DNA from: Gracilaria vermiculophylla
Taxonomy: Eukaryota; Rhodophyta; Florideophyceae; Gracilariales; Gracilariaceae
NCBI GenBank assembly: GCA_019155205.2
Contig: JAHNZQ020003146.1
Span: forward strand, 1,850,030-1,914,029
DNA: 64,000 nucleotides
Direction: 5' to 3'
The notes below the pieces were generated by a model. That model worked only from the letters and a program-made list of their open reading frames with translations, did no database searches and was not told the DNA's origin. How positions within the stretch are numbered: the stretch's first letter is position 1; each line of letters begins with the position of its first letter. The position numbers were made by a program, and so were the translations under genes. Positions 9,961 to 21,019 of this stretch are shown one piece after another.

Positions 9961-12900
9961 CCCTGGCTATTTCGTAGTGCCTTTGATCACACATCGTGTA
10001 CATTTCCACGGCACGGTCATTACTTCAAATTGAAGAGAAATTACTTCCCCTCGCAGGTCAGCATACGTATCACAAACAATCCTTCCACCACCCCAATTTG
10101 GTTGTCTCATACATCACTGTTGCACCATGATTTATCTCTCAAGACTGCTTTTGTAACCAAGCGTTTCCATTGTCCAACTTCTCATCACCCTATGTGCGTG
10201 CCACAATTCCCCATACCGAGCCACGTGCTCGATACAACCAGGGATTTCCTCCGTGCCGAACAGACGCGACCGACCAGGGCGTGAAGACAGTACATTTTCT
10301 ACCCTATCAAAAATGACAAATCATTTCTTTTCGTCATATAACGAACAACTTACAATATCAACACCCAGTCTACGAACAGCACAAAAAAAATTGTTCGAAA
10401 CGGAACCTGTGTGAAACAAAAAAAACTTGTTTAGTCCTTGTCGACAGAAACGGTAACAAACACACCCTCTTTTCGTCAGTTGCACAAGAGATTCGCCTTC
10501 TCACCCTTATATTTTTCATGTCCCTGCGTTACCATACAAATCCCAATCAGTGAATGAAAAAGTCTGCCCCTGTGTATGGGAAATCGCAGTTTATTATTGT
10601 AACTCAGCACAATATTTCGTACTGCTTTTTCTGCCTCAAATTTGTTTTCATCTTAATCAGCTTGATCTATGACGTAGGGTGCCGTCATACCGCTGGAATG
10701 AAAACGAGGCACAAATTTCGTGTCGTTGCCCAGTTTGGTTGCACCTGCCATACAATTCTCGATCATTGCCACACTGTTTGACAAACAGCAAGAAGAGCTT
10801 CAGGGGTACCGAATAAACATTTTTATCTTTCTTTAATCTTAAAGCAGGCCTTTCTCAAACGACGGGAGGAGCCGTTTTCAATGCCCTAGACAGCCAAGTC
10901 TTGTCTAATATTAGTTGTAGTGCAACATACTCGTTCCAATTAATCATTCTTTCATGTAACAATAGTTGTCATCAATACGAGACAGTTCCAACTCAGCCTT
11001 TTAAGTTCTTTTTTCAGGGATCATGTCTTGTGAAAAGAGAAAGATCCTATTCTTGATTTAATGGCCAAATGCAAGGATTGAATTAAGGTCGCTGTATATT
11101 TGATATCAAAAACATGCTCATGAAAAAAGAAAGACGACATCGAGGTGAAAACAGACGAGCTTTCAGGTCTGACTCGTCTTGCGGGTCGAAATCTCGTGGT
11201 CGGCTTATTATCATGAAAAAAAAGATATCCACAGAGGGATTCGGGTCGTGACATTTATGTTTGGGTCGTCTCTCTTTGTCAACCTGAACATTTTGCTATA
11301 AAAACTCAGGAGCACTGATTTACTCTATTTTGTCATTCTTGTTTAAGTTCAAAAGTAGTCATCAGTCATTGAATTATTAATGAAATTAAAACACAAAAGT
11401 CACCAAAAAATCTTCACAATGATTCAGCTAGAGAGAGTTTCAATCAATGCGAAAGCAAAAGGTTCTTTGTGAGTGTTAAATCGGTTTGGATTCTCTATGC
11501 ATCGGTCAGAAGTGTCTATTGGAAGCGACTAGTCTTCTTGGGGTACGTTCAAAACATGACTTCAGGTTTTTACTCTGGTGCAAAGTGAATGCGAGAAGAG
11601 AGTGCACTGCGTACATTTTTGCTTGTGGGGGATTATAAAAACAGTACGATCTGGAAAGATTTATATGATAAATTCAGGCAAATCAAAGATTGAAAAACTC
11701 GAGTGTCTCTTGCCGAGAAATTACATGCAAGTGATTTTGATGAAGATTCTTTAAACTCCTCATTTACGCACCACTCATTTTTGTCAACAGAAAGAGTAAC
11801 ATGCAAACCTTGCTGATTGTTCATTTCACATGAGTTTCAATTAGATCTCTTGTGTTTCTTGCAGTAGAATATGAGTGACGACATGCAGTTTAATTGGCAA
11901 CGCTCTCTGAACGTATTTACAATCCTTCTTTTCTCTGAGAAAAGAAGGATTATAAATCGCTTTGGATTGGCTTTAACATTCGAAAATAGTTGAGTGTAAA
12001 GCTTTAAAGAGTTGTTTGATTTAAAGCAGTCACATATGTTGTGACAGTCATTCCATTGATAAAAAACACGCAATTTACAAACTTCAAACACAATAAAACG
12101 CCTTTAAAATATTTATGCTTTGACAGCCGCGAAATTGGAGAAGTTTCAAAAAAAAGCAACCATAGAAGTGAAGTTGGTGAAAGAATTTGATTGTACAACT
12201 TATTTTATGCAGCAAAGAACGCTAGGTTTTTAATACATTCTTGTATTTTCTTCCAAATAACAAACAAATTTTCTACTCTTTACATCTTCTCTCAAGAACT
12301 TTAGATCAATCTTACAAGGTTTTAACATTTTCCTGACTTTTTTACTAAAGAATTTGATCATTTTAAAGCACTCATTTAGAAATTTTTTATTGCAAAAGAA
12401 GTCAAAGCTCAAAGAATGTAAATGGATCTAATGTGTGGGGTTTAATTCGATTTCATGTAACTATCTCTGTGTCATTTTTGCGCAACAAAATTTATGCTCC
12501 ACAGAAAACCCGACTCTGTTTCAGAATTTTTTCCCTATATCATATTTCAGAACACTCTACCAAATACATAAAAAACTATTGCAAGCGCTCCATGACGAGA
12601 ATGGGGAGAAATATTGCTTCTCTTTTCACAGCAGAAGCAAGTTTTGCTCCATATTCAATGTTTAATGATATAAATTTACAGCAACAGAAGCGAAGGGAAT
12701 TGGTTGTTGAGAAGCGTGTACCAAATGCAAAGAAAGATATTAGATATAATATAAGATATAATAGGAAACGAAGGAAAAATTTGTCTACAGTGTTAAATAA
12801 AGATGGAAAAAAAACTGAAGAAGGAAGAAAACTTGATATGCCACAAAACCTGTGTCGTGAAACCTTCATTCTTGTGAAAGGAGTGTTTTCTTTTCAGTGA

Positions 12901-13700
12901 TGGTAGTGTGCTGGATCAGAAAGCTATAATTTTATGTTTCTAAAATGACAGAATGATAAGCTTCTGTGAGCTTCTATGTATTGATCCATCACGGGGGTTA
13001 TAGTTCATCAAAAAAGGAGACAAATGCGTAAACAGATCGTTTTGACGAGTGTCAAAGAAAAAAAGGAAAAGAATCTCAATTCTAATAAAACTGCAAGAAA
13101 GTCAGAAAAATTCAGGTTTTATGGTAATAAAAAACCGGTGATCTTCATCAATGTAGGTCTTATTCACCCTGACAAGGAAGGAGAGAAAGGACAATGAGGA
13201 GCCATATTCTTTACTTTTCTTCTATTCTCAGACTGAACATATTTCGACATCAGACTTTGCTTTTTGAGTAATACATGAATTTGTTTGGTCTCCTTGAAGG
13301 GAGACAGGCTTCAAGGGAAAATAGACAGGCGTCCGAGTTCTACTCACTAGTAGACTGCAGATAAAAATCGTACTTCTTCCAGGAGTTCTTCCAGCAGGAA
13401 TACAGGCTGAAGATGAAGGCCAGCAACTATCTTTCGGCTCATAATTTGGATGAAATAATCTGTCCATTAGAAACTAGTATTAGCGTTGCAATTTTTCTGC
13501 CCCTCACAATCGAAGCACAACCACCGACTTTCGCTCGCGCTCAACCCTTCTGAGTACTGACCTTCCCCACAACCTGATCCGCAGCAGCAGCGTCACACAG
13601 TGGGATTTCAGAGAAACAGTCGTAGTCTACAAAAGGAAATACTTACGAACAACCTAACAGCAACATAAAGTATTGACGACATGCGAACGTAGCTCGATGC
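9961..13700. other. AT-rich spacer with weak ORFs only
   Basis: Nothing is recognised. The longest frames are 155 codons at 12433-12900 (+; Lys/Arg-rich, no motif) and 79 codons at 13228-13467 (-; PxxR and Cys-containing). Neither has a supporting domain. The 155-codon frame lies in AT-rich sequence, where such a length is unusual but not decisive. Confidence 0.5.
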
Positions 13701-13760
13701 TCCTGCTTCGGGCCGCAAACCTGCGGACGGCCGACAAGCGTTGTTGCGCGACATGTGCGG

Positions 13761-14984
13761 ATGGACTACTTCAGATTGCGAAAGGTACTAAGCTTACTTT
13801 ACAGTAAAGCGCTGGTAGTGTTCAATTCAAAAAAAAGCGCACTGTCAGACACGTTTCCGCGTTCTAAAGCAAACGCGTTACTCTGTAGCAAACTTTTAAA
13901 CGTCGGACTTCCATCGGCTTTTCATGCGACGTCCTTCCCCAACAGTGCCACAATGCCTTTGACATACCCAACCCCGCCACCCCCCCAGAAGCCACCGCCA
14001 TCACCACCTTCGCCGCGGACACCGTCCGAACCCAGTCCGCCTACCACCCCTCCGACCTCACCGTCCTCCTCCTGCTCTTCGCCACGGCCTTCCTTACTTC
14101 TCCCACTTTCAGCGCTTCTCGATCAGTACGCCGCGGAGCTCGAGCTTGACCAAGCGACGCCCGTCTTGTTTTCATCATCGCCTCCTTCCTTTCCCTCTTC
14201 ACCTTCAATATCTTCCTCGCTAAAACAGCTCGCCGCTGATGCAGTTCGCGTTTCCGCTAGGACTCTTGCGAAGCAGACTGAGTTGAGTCGTTGGGAACAG
14301 CTTCATCATGCCTCCGCCCAAGAGACCGGCCAACTTTCTAATCTATACATGGAACAGCAGCAGCATGTCCAAAAGTTAGACGCTGAGCTGTCTAGATCCC
14401 GTCTTGACATGAGTCGGCTTCAAGCTCGTCACCTCTTATGCTTGCGAGAGGTGCAACAATTGAGGGACTGCGTGGCCACCTTAAACGCCGCGCACAATCT
14501 TGATTCCAGTATCAATGATTTGCTTATCGGCGATCAATCGTGTGAAATCGACGAGTTGAAGCACAGATTGAGAGACGCGGACAGACATCGTCAATTGCTT
14601 AAAAAGTTGTTACAACGCGCAGCTCCTAAAGGGATGTCAAGGCGAGAGTTTGACTCCGACGGAAATCAAAGCAATTCTAGCACCGAGCAAAGGTGGCAAA
14701 GCCAAGACCGTGAAAATATTCCCATCAACATGCCAAGTGTTTCTGATGGGAAGAGTGTCGCTGTACTTGTGAAACGCGTTTCTTCTCGTGACCCTGTGAA
14801 GCGAAGGGAACTGAATCGCCTCCATAGATCCAGACAGAAACTTCTCGACGCATACCAGAAACGGAATTCCACAACCCTGGACAATGTTGTCCGCAGAACG
14901 TCGCAGATGTCTGTAGCATCCGCCACTGTTTTCTCAGGTTCACCTGTGCATAGCGCAGACTCACACTATGATTCGAAATCCTGA
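13761..14984 (+). CDS. Hypothetical proline/serine-rich coiled-coil protein
   Basis: Open from 13755, where the first codon is GTG. The first in-frame ATG is 13761 (407 aa). A second ATG at 13953 (343 aa) directly precedes the Pro-rich part and may be the true start. From the second ATG: a Pro/Ser/Thr-rich segment of about 70 residues with PPPP runs, then from about residue 110 a long heptad-like helical region rich in Gln/Leu/Glu (QQQQHVQKLDAEL, LRDADRHRQLLKKLLQR), then a basic Ser-rich tail with KRREL and RRTSQ, possible kinase sites. No known domain. The length of the open frame and its composition change make it a real gene. The helical part suggests a cytoskeletal or scaffold role, but that is inference only. 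It is tail-to-tail with RTCB, 50 bp apart. Confidence 0.65.
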   Translation: MDYFRLRKVLSLLYSKALVVFNSKKSALSDTFPRSKANALLCSKLLNVGLPSAFHATSFPNSATMPLTYPTPPPPQKPPPSPPSPRTPSEPSPPTTPPTSPSSSCSSPRPSLLLPLSALLDQYAAELELDQATPVLFSSSPPSFPSSPSISSSLKQLAADAVRVSARTLAKQTELSRWEQLHHASAQETGQLSNLYMEQQQHVQKLDAELSRSRLDMSRLQARHLLCLREVQQLRDCVATLNAAHNLDSSINDLLIGDQSCEIDELKHRLRDADRHRQLLKKLLQRAAPKGMSRREFDSDGNQSNSSTEQRWQSQDRENIPINMPSVSDGKSVAVLVKRVSSRDPVKRRELNRLHRSRQKLLDAYQKRNSTTLDNVVRRTSQMSVASATVFSGSPVHSADSHYDSKS

Positions 14985-15034
14985 TACAGTCCACAAATGA
15001 TTCATCCATCAGCATACTGCGATATGTGTACATT

Positions 15035-16682
15035 TTAACCCTTGATCACTGCCAAAGGTCTTAGTTTGACACATTTCTTGGAAATGCCTGCCTGATGACA
15101 TGTATCCACCACGGCCGAGACGTCTTTATAACTCTTCGAATTCAACATCAAGAAAATTAACTCACACTAACTGTTAGCAGTTGTTTCATATCACAAGCAC
15201 TCCTTTCATTAATCATGCACATGGTGAACTTACCTCTGGAGCCTCTTCCGTAACCAACTTTGGTGAAGCAACTCGAATGGCAACACCCTTCTCCTTTAAA
15301 TTGTTTAATACTTCTTCATAGTTCAATTGGCGTCTGCTTGCAGATCTGCTTTGCGCCCGCCCGGCCCCATGACATGTGGAACCAAAAGTCTCCATCATTC
15401 CTTGTTCCGTTCCGAGGAGTATATAGCTGCACGTTCCCATCGTTCCTCCGACTAAAACAGGCTGTCCGGTGAACTGATAATCACAAGGTATGAGCGGGTG
15501 ATGCGGCGGAAAAGCTCGGGTTGCTCCTTTTCTATGCACGAGGAGCTGCCTCATTTTCCCATCCACCATGTGAGTCTCTACCTTTGCGATATTGTGGCTT
15601 ACATCGTAAACAAGGTGCATGTCTAACTCAAGAGGTGTCCTATTGAATACTTTAGCAAATGCTTGTCGGGCAAGGAATGTCATTGAAGAGCGATTAACAA
15701 AGGCGAAATTTGCCGCAGCGGCCATCGCCTTCAAATAATCTTGCCCTTCCTGAGATGATATTCTAGCACAAGCCAATTGCCTATCATTCACTTTGATGCG
15801 ATCTCTCTCCATGGCCTTTTCCATTAGTTGCAGCGCATCTGTTGCGACTTGGTGACCCAAACCTCTCGAGCCCGAATGAATCATAATCACTACTTGTCCC
15901 AGCTTTCCGATGCCCATCTTTTGGGCAGCATCAAAATCGAAAATCTCTTCAACGACTTGAATCTCAGCGTAATGGTTACCTGCACCTAGGGTGCCCAGCT
16001 GTGTTAAACCACGCTTCTTTGCCCTTGAGGAAACTTTTGTGGGATCAGCTTGCAACATTCTCCCATACTCTTCACAATGTTCTTTGTCTTCTGGCCACGC
16101 ATATCCTTCTCTCAACGACCAATCCATGCCAAGTTCTAACGCATCCTCGAGGGACTTCAGAGTGGTAGGAATAATTCCTTTGGATCCAACTCCCACAGGG
16201 ATGTGATCGAACAATGTTTGAGCCAGCTGCTCTTTCATTGGTTCTACGTCGCTTTCCATTAGGTTTGTTCGGATTAGACGAACGCCACAGTTAATATCAA
16301 AACCAACACCTCCCGGGGACACCACTGCTTCTGGGTCACCCATGTCAAAGGCAGCAACATTTCCTATGGCAAATCCATATCCAGAATGGACGTCGGGCAT
16401 AGCAATGGATCGATGCACAATTCCTGGCAAAGACGAGACATTTGCTATTTGTTTCACAGCTGGAATAAAACCACCGACACTCTCATTCTCACAGAATTTT
16501 TTCAATTCGTTCTTCACGAGAGGTGCAAGAATTTCGTTGACAAAAAAAGTTCCTGGTGCTCTCATGTTCGGAACAAAACCGACGTCGATTTCATATCGAC
16601 AAGGTGAAACTTTGTGTAAGTATGATAGCTCTTCGTCAAAGGTTCGCTTCCGAAAGTGTCCGGGATGAGCCTCGTTCCTCAT
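15035..16682 (-). CDS. RTCB: RNA-splicing ligase RTCB (tRNA ligase catalytic subunit)
   Basis: Joins tRNA exon halves (2',3'-cyclic phosphate to 5'-OH, GTP and Mn2+ dependent) as the catalytic subunit of the tRNA ligase complex, and ligates the IRE1-cleaved mRNA in animals. Two exons: 16682-15234 and 15133-15035, 515 aa in total against about 505 in human. Motifs: [26 protein letters not shown] with metal-binding Cys132 and Asp129, [20 protein letters not shown], and [14 protein letters not shown] with the His that carries GMP. The second exon supplies the conserved C-terminus ending [10 protein letters not shown]. The start is the ATG at 16682; a frame extension to 16691 begins with TTG. The genomic frame runs into the intron and stops at 15213, so an intronless reading would lose the last 32 residues. 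Confidence 0.96.
15134..15233 (-). other. Spliceosomal intron of RTCB (100 nt)
   Basis: Minus-strand donor GAG|GTAAGT at 15234/15233, branch-site-like TGCTAAC near 15171-15177, acceptor CGAAG|AGT at 15134/15133. Phase 0. Removing it joins the VTEEAPE end of exon 1 to SYKDVSAVV, which matches the RTCB family across the junction. Confidence 0.93.
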
Positions 16683-17528
16683 TTTCAGCAAATTAGACAG
16701 CGAAAAGCAGCATGCAATAAAATGTATAATGCTTATGGAGAGTCTGTAAACTTCAAAAGTGAGGATATCCTTGGGAGCTCAACTCCTACGTCTTGCTGAG
16801 GGATTGTGGACGGGCACCCCATTCCGCTTTGATTTACTAAAGAGCTGGTGTTCATCTAGACATGACGCAGAAAGATTTCTGCAGTTGAAATTTTCAGTTG
16901 ATTGAAAATTTTACAAAACAAAATTCAAAAAACATGTAAGGTTTCGAAATGCGCCAATGTGGATTAAACACAACGTGGTCGCCAATATCTGAATTTTAAA
17001 CCAATCGAATTTTGAGGCAAGACATATGAACAAAAAAAACCTTTATACCTCGGAGTTAGTGACAAGGAAAACATCGGGGCTTCTTTGTGTTCCCTTGCAT
17101 TTTTTATTCACTCAATGTTTTTGAAGATATCATCATTCAATATATTTATTTTTTTAAAGACTCGTCCAAGTTTTACAACACGTTTACATGAGCTTTAAAT
17201 AAAGAGGTTTTTTATCGCGTATGGAAGCTGCATATCTTACCTGTACACCTTCCACCATCTCCATGATTCAAAAGAGCAGCACATTAAACTTTAGCATATT
17301 AGTCGTACACATGACGGACTGTCAGCATCTGAAAAATATTGAAAGACAAAATTTTGTTTCATACAGATTTCCAACAGATAAGAAAGAACTATAAAAAGAG
17401 AATGTGGAACTTTATTTTTCAGAGATACATCATCGCAACAACAAGCGTACAATATGTTCGGTGGCTCATCAAAAGTGACTTCAGAAAAAGAGCCAGAGAT
17501 ATGTTGAATTTTTTTGAGAGTTCAATAT
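16683..17528. other. Spacer between divergent-to-tail genes, nothing seen
   Basis: AT-rich, only short frames. It holds the presumed RTCB promoter at its left side and the 3' region of the alpha-kinase gene at its right. Confidence 0.6.
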
Positions 17529-18545
17529 CTAAGGCTCTTCAACAAGTGCAAAGCAAAATACTTTCTTTTTTGCGAGCTTGATGTTTTCAAACCCTTCGCA
17601 CATAATTGAACACTTGTGTTTTTTTAGAAATGCCGAAATATGTGCCTCTTTTCCATGGAAGCTGCGCGCCCCCCTATTTCTGATCACGGGGCCAGAAAGA
17701 AAAATTGTCTTGTTTTTCACGTCAACACATCCCTCCAGGTTGGTCATCATGCGTCTGTAATCGCTACTTTTGATGCTAAAATGTATCAAAGCTTGTAATA
17801 TTTCATCTGATTTCTGCGACTTATGCCGTATGTCTTCTGGGCTCTTATAAAAGCTGGAGAAGTCCTGAAGAAATGGCTCTACGATCACCATATGACCAGA
17901 AGAATGCTGCTGACATGCTTGTTTCGCCTTTTTCGGAATCAACACTTTCACTTTCCAGCCTTTTGTATCTACTGCTCTCATGAAGGATTTGACCACTTTA
18001 GCGCAGTCTTTTGCTTCGTTGATGGCTTCTGAATAGTGGTCTTTGTGACAGATACTCTGAAGATGACTCGAACGAATCCATTTCAAGGCAACCAGATTTT
18101 CACCTTTTTTTTCTGATGTTGCTTTACCCACATTGAACACATATCCTCGTCGATAAACGCGTTTGAATCCAAATGTAGCCATTTCGAAGTTTTTTTGCGA
18201 TACTTCGTGGCAAATGTCCTTCAGGGTAACATGAGAGGGCATTTTCTGGTCCCAGACGTCAACAGGCAGACATCTCTGTTTGCAAATTAGCTTCTGATCA
18301 GACTTTTCATTTCCTTCTTTGGCCTTATTTTCTTGTTTCTTTTGCTTCCTTTCTTTGCATCCGATGTTTTTGCAACATGCAAATGAGAAGCAAGATGATG
18401 AGTACATGGGATAACATCTAGGATATTTGAGATAACAAGAAATTCTAAGTTCTTTTCGATCACATTCTGCAAAACATTGTCTGATGCAGTTTACGAGGAA
18501 ATTGTTACATGTATTTCGAGAACTTCCTCTTTGGATCGTAGACAT
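17529..18545 (-). CDS. Alpha-kinase family protein (MHCK/EF2K-type)
   Basis: 338 aa from the ATG at 18545; the open frame reaches 18599, but that first codon is TTG. Residues 1-100 are Cys-rich and basic (SCFSFACCKNIGC, then a Lys/Glu run). The atypical kinase domain follows: RVYRRGYVFNVGK, an ATP-lysine region ENLVALKWI, the hinge-like HMVIVEPFLQDF, ALIHFSIKSSDYRRMMTNLEGC and GPVIRNRGARSFHGKEAHISAF. It ends in KHKCSIMC, matching the zinc-binding HxC..C end of alpha-kinases such as eEF2 kinase and TRPM7. The product would phosphorylate Ser/Thr in helices; the substrate is unknown. The usual GGxG-type loop is not clear, so some catalytic residues should be checked by alignment. No intron is needed. 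Confidence 0.75.
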   Translation of the reverse strand: MSTIQRGSSRNTCNNFLVNCIRQCFAECDRKELRISCYLKYPRCYPMYSSSCFSFACCKNIGCKERKQKKQENKAKEGNEKSDQKLICKQRCLPVDVWDQKMPSHVTLKDICHEVSQKNFEMATFGFKRVYRRGYVFNVGKATSEKKGENLVALKWIRSSHLQSICHKDHYSEAINEAKDCAKVVKSFMRAVDTKGWKVKVLIPKKAKQACQQHSSGHMVIVEPFLQDFSSFYKSPEDIRHKSQKSDEILQALIHFSIKSSDYRRMMTNLEGCVDVKNKTIFLSGPVIRNRGARSFHGKEAHISAFLKKHKCSIMCEGFENIKLAKKKVFCFALVEEP

Positions 18546-21019
18546 GCTGTAAATTTCAACCGGTGAGCCAAATAAAGAAAAGAATGTCAGTGGCACCAAA
18601 CGGTCACAGTTTCACAAATGAAGGTGTCCTAGAAAAAGAGTTGGAGCCTTTTCACAACTTTTAGAAGCTGAAACTGCTTTGATATGTCGCGAACAATTTT
18701 TATTGTGTATGGAGCACATGACTTATATAGAAGTTTATCGAAACGAACGCTCAATAAACTGCTCTCAACGTTCCAGCTACACGGGCAACTTTAAAAGGTA
18801 TCATACTCTACAAACGATATATTTTTTCTCAACAATATTGATTCGACTAAAGCAGGACATATGAGTGGCATCTGACTGTAAATATAAGATGAAGAAAAAC
18901 GAGGGATCATTTGCAAGCGAAAATAGCATAACGAAGACAATGCTAAATAAGATTGGAATGGTTACAACACGGAAAAAACATCAGTAATGAACAATATCGC
19001 ATATCAACAGGATCATCTACAAAACTGATAATATTTTTAGCAATTTTTAGAGACAGGCTTCCGAAAGTATTCATAAGAAAATAGCACGTATATGGCGAAG
19101 TCTCACGTATATGAAAATTCTCATCCATGTGGCATTCGAATAGGTTTTTAAACGAAATATTGTAATATGGGAAAGAATGTGCGAAGCACGAAATTAGGAG
19201 ATGAACCTAACTTAATCATCACAATTTATTATGGAGTTTTAGAATACTACAATCCTCTTGAATATCTTAAAAAAATATATTTCTCAGAGCTGAATAGGAT
19301 CTCAGATGACAATGATGACGCTACTGTCAAAGCTTCCTATTATCAGTTTGCCCTTCTACAAAACCTCTTTTTTCTGCCAAAACGACAAAAATAATCAAAA
19401 ACTTAAAATAGAAGCAGTTTTCCGCTTTACTAGAGAACGATACAGATGGATTCCTCCAACGTGAATGATACAGATGGACTTTTCCAACTATTTGAAATTA
19501 TGGCTTGGCTCAAAGTTCATACGTTAACTGAATTTATGCAAATAAATATCAATTTATTGATATGCTGCCAATCTTGAAGTATGTATTAAACATTTTTATA
19601 TGAATGTGTGACAAGGAGAATATCAACGATCGACATTGAATGACTCGTGGATTTATTTACCTGCGTAGACGTTGCCCACGACTATAACGTAGCGTACAAA
19701 TTACAGCCTTGAATACTTGCATACTTAACATCAACTCAATTATGATGCAGGTTAGGTCAGGCAAAAGGTGCTCGGTATGAAGAAAAAAATTGGTTTGGGT
19801 ATGTGTCCCCATCTTCATTATTGGCAACTGAGTGCAACAAATATTAAAAAAATATATTCAGGAAGAGCTTTGCGCGGCTTGGAAGATGACCCCCTATTTC
19901 TACTCTTATTCTGAGAAACTGCTTTTCTTGGTTAATGCCGATCAAGAAGAGGATACCAACTTGTAAGCAAGTGTTGAAGTACACTTGTCACTTTTTGCAG
20001 TTCTGGAGCTCCAGGACCTCATATGAGACCAATTGTCGTGTAGACACTACTAGTGTCTTTCGAAGCGGTGCGCTGACCTCATTTATGAGTTCAGTTATTA
20101 CTCACGTGAGGTCAGTTCACCATCACACAAAACTTTTAAAAAATTGAAATCTGATCCGTAGGCCTTTTCATTTCGAATTTTAAACTTGAAAAACGGCCCA
20201 CAGGACTAATCAAGTTCTGCAGGGATGTGTGTTCAGGGCACCAATTTACGGATGTTGTTGACAACTGCGACTGATTCAACAGCTGCGAATGTCGATTGTG
20301 TGTTGTGGACATGGTTCGGCTGCCGGCGTAGAGGACACCACAAAGAGATCATCTTGAAAAGAAATTAGAAATGTTTTAAATGTTTTGGCATAACTCTAAA
20401 GTAATTAAAATTGACCTCATAATGTATGAGGTCATTGGACCTCATACGTTATCAGGTCGCTGGTGCGATACGTAAAGTACCAGCCCGACGGAGAAAAGAA
20501 TGACTTGAGAAAGCATGTTTGCAATATGGAACATCAATAGTATTCGAACAGTACTGTGTATGTTTTTATCGATGCAGCTTTCGTCAATTAACATTAAAAA
20601 AAATAATGTTGAAGTGTCTCACAGGATTCTGACTTACATGTCCAAATGGGGACCGCAATCTGCCAGCAGAGCTCTGTTTGGCTAGAAACTAAGGTTCGAG
20701 CGCAGCGACCACGATCATCGTGATGTAGAACCCGTTGACAAAAGACTTCTCTACCCTTCGTGTAAAAAACAAAAACCAATAACACAGCATTTTTTTTATG
20801 CCTGGCATCGACATGGAGGCCCGATAGAAACTTACGTGCCACGTCCACGTTTTAAGGGGTGAGCATTTCGCGGGCCTCAAAATGTGGACTTTCGATCACC
20901 ATCAACAGATCAAATCAGAGACGATAAGGCCGCTCGCCAACCGCCTGGATCAAAAGAGACATCAAAGCTGTCGCTTTTAAGTGACTATACTACCCCGTAG
21001 CCATTCGGCTCCGCAAGCG
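18546..21019. other. AT-rich spacer, nothing recognised
   Basis: About 2.5 kb. The longest frames are about 85 codons and carry no motif. It must contain the promoters of the alpha-kinase gene (left, minus) and SF3B3 (right, plus). The last 100 bp before SF3B3 are less AT-rich. Confidence 0.6.
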
